From Niebla homalea (lineage: Eukaryota; Ascomycota; Lecanoromycetes; Lecanorales; Ramalinaceae), in contig JAHGAU010000016.1 in NCBI GenBank assembly GCA_019925105.1, positions 620,001 through 684,000 of the forward strand: a DNA stretch of 64,000 bases, written 5' to 3'. The position numbers were made by a program, and so were the translations under genes. The notes beneath the pieces are model-generated. The model did not search any database and had not been told where the DNA came from. It worked only from the letters and a program-made list of their open reading frames with translations. Each line of letters begins with the position of its first letter. Positions within the stretch are counted from its first letter, which is position 1. Of this stretch, positions 56,932 through 64,000 are shown in pieces.

Positions 56932-57821
56932 ATGGCCGACAAAGATGCAGGCACACCCCGAGTTTACCTAGCCCGGCACGGTATCTCCGTCCCTAATGAC
57001 AATTCAGGACCTACAGATACTAAAGTTACCACAGGCGAAACCGAATGGACCATCAACGGCCGCTACACCGGGACCACCGAGCTCTCCCTTACCCCCAACG
57101 GCCGCAGCCAGGTCCTCTCTTCCGGCAAATTGCTCTTGGGTACAGGCAAATTGATCGATCCCGCAAAGCTGGCCCATGTGTTCATCAGCCCACGGCAGAG
57201 GGCGCAGGAGACGTTCGATTTGTTGTTTGATGGCGAGGATGGAGTCGAGGTCCTTGGCAGAAATGCGAGGGAAGGGGCTCTGAAGGGGAAAGTGACGACT
57301 ACGGGGGCCTTATCGGAGTGGGATTACGGGAATTATGAAGGAATGGTGACGAAAGAGATCAGGGAGCTAAGGGCAACGAGGGGCCTGGATAAAAATGGGA
57401 AGTGGGATATTTGGAGGGATGGATGTGAGGGGGGGGAGTCGCCGCAGCAAGTCACGGAGAGGCTGGATAAGCTGATACAGACGATACATGAGATTCAGGG
57501 GCCGTGTATGCATGGTGAAAAGCCAGCGGATGTGGTATTGGTAAGCTATCGAGTCGAGTGTTTTGCCAGAGGAGGATAGCTAAAGCGAGGTCGAAGGTCG
57601 CACATGGGCATCTGCTCAGAGCATTCGCGAAACGTTGGCTCAACTACCCGATGGAGTTCCCTTTGTCGATGATGATGGAGCCGGGTGGGATAGGCATATT
57701 GAGGTAGGCTCCTTCAAAAGCGTTCCTCCAGGGGATTGTAAAGAGGCTAAGGAGCATTTGCAGCTACCAGCACCACAATATCGAGGAGCCGGCGTTCTTG
57801 TTGGGGATAGGGTTCAAATAG
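56932..57821 (+). CDS. SHB17: Histidine phosphatase, sedoheptulose-1,7-bisphosphatase (Shb17)-like, three exons
   Basis: Exons 56932-57540, 57597-57703 and 57764-57821 give 257 residues. The phosphohistidine motif is VYLARHGISV near residue 15, followed by ETEWTINGRYTGTTELSLTPNG. Further family strings are FISPRQRAQETFDLLF, SEWDYGNYEGMVTKEIRELRATRGLDKNGKWDIWRDGCEGGES, VAHGHLLRAFAKRW (second catalytic His) and GGIGILSYQHHNIEEPAFLLG. The block IWRDGCE.GE with GGIG.LSY.HHN is characteristic of Shb17. That enzyme feeds the riboneogenic branch of the pentose phosphate pathway by hydrolysing sedoheptulose 1,7-bisphosphate. The ATG at 56932 is preferred over an in-frame TTG six bases earlier. The small last exon is only 18 codons plus stop. 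Substrate is inferred from family. Confidence 0.85.
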
Positions 57822-58083
57822 CTCGATCTCGTAACCCATTTCTCGAATACGTCTGAAGGCGTCTGAAGGACTTCACCCGAAGGTGCCCGAATTTGGGTGT
57901 CATCTAGCAAGGGCTTGGAATGAAGCGGACCGGTATGTACAAAAGTATTCATCGCTGAAGCTGGGAGTTTTGATGCAAAGTCGCACTGCCTTCTGGGTAT
58001 TTTCCGTCGTCAATATTGCGTTTCATCTGGAAGGTACGTTGTTGAGTCGTTCCTCATGGTCGTATTGTGCTCGAAATCCCAAG

Positions 58084-61000
58084 TCATGCCGCTTGGCTCT
58101 TGACCTCATTCTCCATATTCATCAGCATTGCTTTATGCTCCTTCTGCAACCATTCCCAGTAGCTCTTCCAGTTTTGGGATTGAACGCTGGAGCCGGCCCC
58201 TGCGGCAGCTGGGAAGGCGTTGTACAGCCGGACCGTCACCTTCAACGCGGATTTGCCCTCTTCGGCAGCCTTTTCAACCTCCTGTTTGACAGAGCTCTCC
58301 TTGGGTTTGAAGTTGAGGATAACGCGGAATTTTTCAGCGATTTGATCGAGGCGCCGCTGGACCTCGTCGAGATCTAAGGTGATAAATTTCGTGAGCATGA
58401 GGTTACAGAGCATCTTGATCTCGTGTTCATCCTCAAGCCCAGCGATCGCCCTGTCGAAAAGGTCATTGTGATTCATACGTGGATACGCATTCTCCATTAG
58501 TGAGAAGAGGGTCTCATAGGCGCTCTGCACAATCAAAGTCAGCATGTTTGAGTCATGTGGGAGCGCTCAACCGACTCACCTTGCGAAGTTCAAGGCCATC
58601 ATCGACCTTATGCCTGAAAGGCCCCATCTGGACCTCACGTATCAGATCTTGATCGATCCTAGAATCCTTCATTACAAGTGGTAGAAGAGTGCCCAGCTGA
58701 GGGAAGACCACGTCTGATTTGTGTTGAATGGCAGCGTTCAAAGTCCCGAGGGCCAGACGGCGATTGTCAATGTGAGGATCGTTCAACATCAATGAGAGCA
58801 TTTGTACCAAGACTGGCCTCAAAACCTCATCGAAGGTCTCGTCACTGTCCGCGAATGTGAAGCGTGTTGCCTGTATGGCCATGCCTCGCACGGCAGGGTT
58901 TCGATCCTTCAAATATCCCTATGAAGCGCGCATCAGTATGATTCTCAGAGGAAGGCCGGAAATCGACAAGGTACCTGTAGCAAGGGTAGAAATTTGGTCG
59001 GCTCAATGATCGTTATACGGCCGATACATTCCGCGGCAAGTGCTTTGTTGTCCTCAATTTGCGATGCCGCAAGTAAGTTCTCCCAGATCTGTTGCGTGTA
59101 CGGCGAGATGTCGGAGCGAGCGTTACCAGCGTTCTGCAGGATCTCTTTGATCGAAAACAGAGACAGGTACTGCAGGTTACCAGCTTTGCCAGTGAAAGAT
59201 AAAATGACAGGCAGATACGCCTTGATATTGCCAGCCCCTGCACGTCCGAGAGCAATTGCTGCCGTGCGAGGCACTGCCTCCGGCGTGGAGTTGAAATGGC
59301 CACTGAAGATTTGTGGCTGTAGTGGAGAGGACGTTCCCAGTCGGAAGCCGGCCTCTCCCATTATCGACAGGGCTAAACACTGGCGTTGATAGTCTTTAGA
59401 AGACCTTAACTCCCCTTCAAAGTCCGAAATACTAACACCAACCGAAGGTCCACCAGAGACAAGCAATGCCCCTATGGCTTTCCCAACAACGGCCGGATCG
59501 CCTGAGACCCCAACCTCTTGCAAAAATGCCGTCATCAGGGGTTGGCCAACGCCTTGCTCTCCAACGCATTGCGTCAGGTGCAAGAAGGCATCAAATGCCT
59601 TGCTACCCATTGGTGAGAGAACAACTTCACATAAAGCCTTGTTAAGCTGTGCTTCAGCCACCTGATGGGGGAAGGCGACGACGAGCTTGCTGTAGATAAA
59701 CATTGCAACACCCAAAAGGCTTAAGTCACGCGAGCTGATGAGAGGTAATAGCAATTGAGCGAGGTCATGGACCGCCTGTAGATCTAATTTTGTAAGAGCA
59801 ATCTTGTTATAGGCAAGGCTTCTGAGTGCTGCAAGGCTTGAGGTTCGAAGATTACGGTCTGCCTTGCGTAGTTGATTGCCCAGCTCGAGTGTTACATCCT
59901 TGGTCCATTGGGCTGGTAGGTCCTCTTGGTCGACTGCTGAGACAAAGACAATCTCGATAGCTTTGACAGCAGACAGGCGGGTTGTTTCGTTCTTTAAGCG
60001 TTCTTGAAGGACCTCAAGGGAATGGTTACGTTTGTCCTTTGCCAGAAGCTTCATGTTCTTGGCGCCTGACGTCCGAGCCAAAAGGACGCCAAGCGCATGG
60101 ATGGCTTTTTGTCGTAGCTCGAGGTCTGCCTCAGTGGATTTTGCTTTCGAAAAAACAACGTCGTAGATGTCTTTGAGGAACTCAGTGCGCTGCTGCTCTG
60201 TACCCGCCGATCGTGGAGGCGTGATTGCTTTGGTGATACTCTCAATCGTGAGCAGAGCCTCGCCCGATAATTTATAGTAATGGTCTTTTGCAGCTGCTGT
60301 CACGCTTGAGACAATGCGCTTGATATATGGGGCGAGTATTCGTGACGAGTGATGATCACAGATCGCGGCGAGCAGCTGGAGCGCCCCCACTCGCATGATG
60401 CCACCAGTGGCGGCTGCTGCCCCAGCGACAGTAGTGGAAGCTGATCCGTTTGGTAGGTTGGAAATATTTTGGATCACGTCCACAAGTGGCTCTAAGATAC
60501 GGTTGAGGCTGTCTGATAGGCCGCCATGTTGAACAAGCACTACCTCACGCAGAAGAGAGATGGCAGTCTGCTTTGTTGGTACCGATGGCAATTTGAGAAG
60601 GTCAGAGATCCCTCTGACAATGCTAGGACTTAGGCGGCTCAGATCAGCACGAGGTCCAGACACGGGAGAAGGTGAGGTAGCTGGAGAATTCAAGCCTAGA
60701 CTGGATGAGAATGCCACCGCCGATCCTAGATCCGCAGTATTGCTGTCGACTCTTCGCCTCTTTCGGGACGGTCGAGCTTGGGTTGGGTCGAGCTCAGTCT
60801 CGAACATGTTACCTGTTCCTAAGGCGCTGCCCTCACCGGTCTTTCGCACTAGCAGAGCTAATGTGGTGAGGATCTCAAGTCGCACATTTTCCTCACGTTC
60901 CTTGAAACGCCTGACCAAGACTGGTGCGATTTTGTCGTAAAGAGTGCCATTCTCGAGCAGGTCCCCGTTACTCCTTGTGGAGATGATGGCATACAAAGCT

Positions 61001-62286
61001 TTAGCGGCGCACCGACGAAGCTTCCAGCTTGAATCTTCGTCGTCACTGAATGCGCCCTCCTGCTCAAAGTCTTCCTCCTCATCAATTGCGTCTTCATCCT
61101 CGTCCTCCGGTTGATCCTCGTCCTCTTCGCCCTCGGCGAGATTGGGGTCGTATGTAACATATCTGAGGGCGGAATCCAGAGCACCCTCAGTAAAAAAACG
61201 CATACCGGTGCTGCAACAGGATAGGAAGCCTTCCAAGGCAACGAGGGCCGCCTCCCGAACTTCCTCCAAATCCGGATCGGCTTCCCCGTCCTCCGCCCTC
61301 ACTGCCATCGCTTGTTCGTATTCTTGCTCACTCAAGGCATTCAGCACAAAGGGAACCAAATGACCTAAGAAGGGTTCAAGTCGTTGTGGCACAGAACGGG
61401 AGAGGGATCCTGCCATTGAGAGCAACAGGCGGCGCTTGTTGGAATCCAGCTCGGGTGCTTGAAAAGCTTCAGCCAGCTGGGTCACAAAGGATTTCAGGAG
61501 TGCATCTCCCATGTGGATTGAGAGGAGGGACATGGCTACGACGGCCTTCTTCTTTACTATGGATCCTGTACGGTCATCATCCAGGATCTGCAAGATTGTC
61601 TTCTGCAAGGCCTGCTTTTCGGCGTCCTTCAGCATGGGACCAAACACTCGGATGATCTCCACGAGAACGTCGACCGCGTCTCCATTGACCCCGCTCTCGG
61701 CCCCGAGGTCTAGCATTCCAGGAGGAGGGGCTGGCAGATTGTCAATGCCAGTGGGCAGTACGAGATAGCCTAGTAGCCGGGGTATCAGGACCCTGCTGAT
61801 GGCGGAGTACGCATCGGTTGTCTTCTGGGATGGCGGCAGACCCGGCAAAGGTGGCGGGAACGAGGTGATGAAGGTTCGCAACGCAGTGGTCGGAATCGAT
61901 GTATCCACCGAGTGTGTAGTTTTGATATTAGAAACGCGATGGATGAATGGGGGCAGAATGTCAGCTGGAAGCTTCAGCACCAGGGCACCGACACTGAAAG
62001 AGGCATGAGCATTTCCAAGCTTGCAATATCAACTTGCTCAACATGCTTACCATCTAATGGCCTGGTTTTGAACCTCGCCATTCTGGTCGTCCAGAGTTTG
62101 AATGAGGCCATCGATGATTTTTGCGGAGCTGTGATAGTCACCAGAAAGAAAAGTTTGAGCACCCGCGTTCAAGAGACTGTAGAGGTCATTCAAAGACATG
62201 TAACGAAAGTCTGCATCTGCGTCGTTCAGCTTTGGGAGAAGGGCTAGACATTGTTGAGGTGTTGGAGCTGCGGTTGGAGGCGCCAT
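58084..62286 (-). CDS. CAND1: CAND1/TIP120, cullin-associated NEDD8-dissociated protein, four exons
   Basis: Exons on the - strand are 62286-62051, 61993-58975, 58918-58580 and 58524-58084, giving 1344 residues, a little longer than animal CAND1. It is a HEAT-repeat solenoid throughout. Near the start is DADFRYMSLNDLYSLL...EVQNQAIRCVGALVLKLP. In the middle is an acidic loop (EDEDQPEDEDEDAIDEEEDFE) followed by WKLRRCAAKALYAIISTRS. The C-terminal part has GYLKDRNPAVRGMAIQATRFTFAD and GPFRHKVDDGLELRKSAYETLFSLMENAYPRMN, which are strongly typical of TIP120. CAND1 binds un-neddylated Cul1-Rbx1 and exchanges Skp1/F-box modules. All splice borders are canonical and in frame. DCN1, its functional opposite on cullin, lies 50 kb away in the same window. 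Confidence 0.95.
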
Positions 62287-62824
62287 GGTGAATGCACGCA
62301 GTATTTAGAAGGAGAGAGTTCGAAAAGTCAAGGGTGATCACGATAGAATCATGGCGACTCGAAAAATGACGAGCTTTACAAGGGAATCCCAAACACCAAA
62401 CGATGACAGTGCTTCAATTTGTAGGTAGCAACACCCTCTAAATCACTTCAAAGTGGATCTTCTTCAGCCACACTTGAGAGGTACCCCGCTGCGTGACTTC
62501 AGCTAGCTCAGTGATTGTTGATCAAGTTGGATGTTACGTCCTGGCATGAGCTTCATTACGGAATACAGCCGTTTCCCCAAGCGCGTCATAATATGATACC
62601 TTAGGTTTTACAAGGTTGTTAATCGCTATCACTTAGCAAAGGACTAGCTTCAGGGCTGCAAGCGGTATTTCTTATTTTCTCTTGGAGCTGGCGGAAGCTA
62701 CTTCCATACGCTTTTGCTTCTTCAGTTGAGTTACTTCCAAGTTGCGTATGAGTCTTGTGCTTGTGTTGTCAGGAACTGGTAGCCAAGCAAAATAGGTCTT
62801 CACCGGACCCGCAATTGTGTTGCA
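62287..62824. other. Divergent intergenic region, CAND1 to mitochondrial protein gene
   Basis: About 540 bases between divergent genes, with no gene seen. It must contain both promoters. Confidence 0.5.
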
Positions 62825-63859
62825 ATGGCCTTTCCTCCCATCTCAGCAAGATGGGCGTCCTGCTTCTTCAAACAGTCAATCCGAGCCACAAGAGCTCCCA
62901 TTGCTAGACGCAGCGCACAGCAAATACAAAGAAGATCTTATGCGAGTGAAGGAGGAGGGCCACACGATTCCCATAAACGTGGTAGCGACCTGCCTTGGTA
63001 AGCTCGGCCAAGTGCTTGATTGACCAATCAGTGTGAAACGCCTTGATCCTTCTCAACATGAATGATTGCAAGTCTGGGCATCTACGGCCAGTGACAACTG
63101 AATAGATGGCATGTCTAATCTGTAGCAATAGGGCAATCACATCAGTCGTTGTGACTTTACCTTGTTTATGGTACCTGGTACAACCTCAATTACACGCCAA
63201 GGAGCATGGTGGACATGGCCACGAGGAGCACAGCGAGCATAGTGAAGAATCTCATGAGGGATCAGAGGAAGGGGGAGGTGCTGCTGAGGAGAGCGAGCCT
63301 GAGGAGAAAGCGCAAGAGGATGAAGAGTCTCAGAACGCGGGCGCTGATGGGCAACAACAAGAAGAGCAAGACGAACAAGGTGGGGACCAAAGTGCAGATG
63401 ACTCCGATTCAAGTGGCGGACCAGGCCAGGATACACCAGAGACTTCGGAAGATGAAGGTTCAGATGATGAATCCAGTGAAGGCGGGAAGGTTACCAGGAA
63501 CAACAATACCGTCGTGACATATCCAGATGCCAAAGGCGGAATCAAAAAGAGACATCAAAGTAACAACGCAAAAGTGTTGGGGAAGGCAGATAGCGAAGAG
63601 CAAGATCCAGAGAATGAGGACATGGTGAGAGATTTGGTCCTCACTTGGCAAGATATTCTAATCATGAGCATAGGGTGCGTCTTCTAAGAGTGCCGGTGAT
63701 CGGACGACACAATCAGGCAAACAAGAGGGCCTCTCGAATACAGACACCAAGCATTCGGTCGACATCACGAATGATCCAGACAAGAGCAAGAAAGCAGAGG
63801 GAGTGCCGGAAACTGCCAAATTAAAGGGCACCGTAGATCCTTATCGACCAGCACGATGA
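62825..63859 (+). CDS. Predicted mitochondrial single-pass membrane protein of unknown function, three exons
   Basis: Exons 62825-62997, 63132-63624 and 63674-63859 give 283 residues. The N-terminus (MAFPPISARWASCFFKQSIRA...RRSAQQIQRRSYAS) is rich in Arg and Ser, lacks acids and ends in RRSYAS: a good matrix-targeting presequence. A single hydrophobic segment follows across the first junction (SDLPWAITSVVVTLPCLWYLV). Then comes a His-rich, very acidic Ser/Glu region (HGHEEHSEHSEESHEGSEEG...) and a conserved-looking tail, KQEGLSNTDTKHSVDITNDP...GTVDPYRPAR. I recall proteins with this layout and tail in many moulds, without an assigned function. The first acceptor could be 63125 or 63131; the second restores DLPWA. 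Its divergent neighbour is CAND1. Confidence 0.72.
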
Positions 63860-64000
63860 GTGACACTAGAGAAGCTGCTTTGGACTGATGGGTTGAAAGA
63901 AAATCAAGAAGCGGATACATTCTGCAGCAGATAACCATAATTCGATCATATGATGGACACTGTGCTTTACAAGGAAGATATTGTTCCATTTCAGATGCAT
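63860..64000. other. Right edge, non-coding
   Basis: About 140 bases after the last stop, with no gene visible before the window ends. Confidence 0.4.

Overview
The window is nuclear DNA of a filamentous ascomycete (Pezizomycotina). The evidence is many short introns (about 47-140 nt) with GTRNGY donors, CTRAC/CTGAC branch points and YAG acceptors, together with a typical mould gene set: chitin synthase export chaperone, mitofusin Fzo1, Zn2Cys6 regulator, GT69 mannosyltransferase, external NADH dehydrogenase and CAND1. I cannot assign a class or genus from the sequence alone.

Layout. 0-11.5 kb, all on the + strand: 3' end of the bifunctional purine gene (GARS/AIRS), sorting nexin MVP1, a GT69 (CAP59-like) mannosyltransferase, the neddylation co-E3 DCN1, and an F-box/RCC1-type protein like SAF1. 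11.5-15.2 kb: gene-poor. 15.2-25 kb: CHS7, a Zn2Cys6 transcription factor (Aro80-like cluster), FZO1 (- strand) and the ESCRT-III subunit VPS2. 25-30.9 kb: about 6 kb without a convincing gene, leading to a Clg1/Pho85-type cyclin. 33.7-35.3 kb: an alpha/beta hydrolase. 35.4-41.9 kb: an unusual repeat island. 42-64 kb: a Rad4/Cut5 (TopBP1/Dpb11)-type BRCT protein (-), an alpha-arrestin (+), a Ptc1-like PP2C phosphatase (+), porphobilinogen deaminase HEM3 (+, with a frame break), external NADH dehydrogenase (-), an SHB17-like histidine phosphatase (+), CAND1 (-) and a mitochondrial membrane protein of unknown function (+).

The housekeeping genes do not form an operon-like pathway. Three of them act on cullin-RING ligases: DCN1 promotes cullin neddylation, the SAF1-like protein is an F-box substrate adaptor, and CAND1 exchanges F-box/Skp1 modules on un-neddylated cullin. 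DCN1 and the SAF1-like gene are direct neighbours.

The most unusual part is the repeat island. On the - strand (37.4 to 35.76 kb) it holds a series of tandem modules. Each is an exon-like segment followed by a 52-61 nt segment with all the hallmarks of a fungal intron. Eight putative introns lie in one orientation, behind a TATA-like/CT-rich stretch. On the + strand (40.79-41.66 kb) a second series of six intron-like segments occurs, two of them in an almost perfect 160-bp tandem repeat. Between the two arrays lie a 45-bp minisatellite and a 1.6-kb nested polypyrimidine/(TGCG)n minisatellite. I read this as two divergent, intron-bearing, tandemly duplicated transcription units of unknown function. 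Reading frames are not conserved between copies, so non-coding or decayed transcripts are more likely than a conserved protein.
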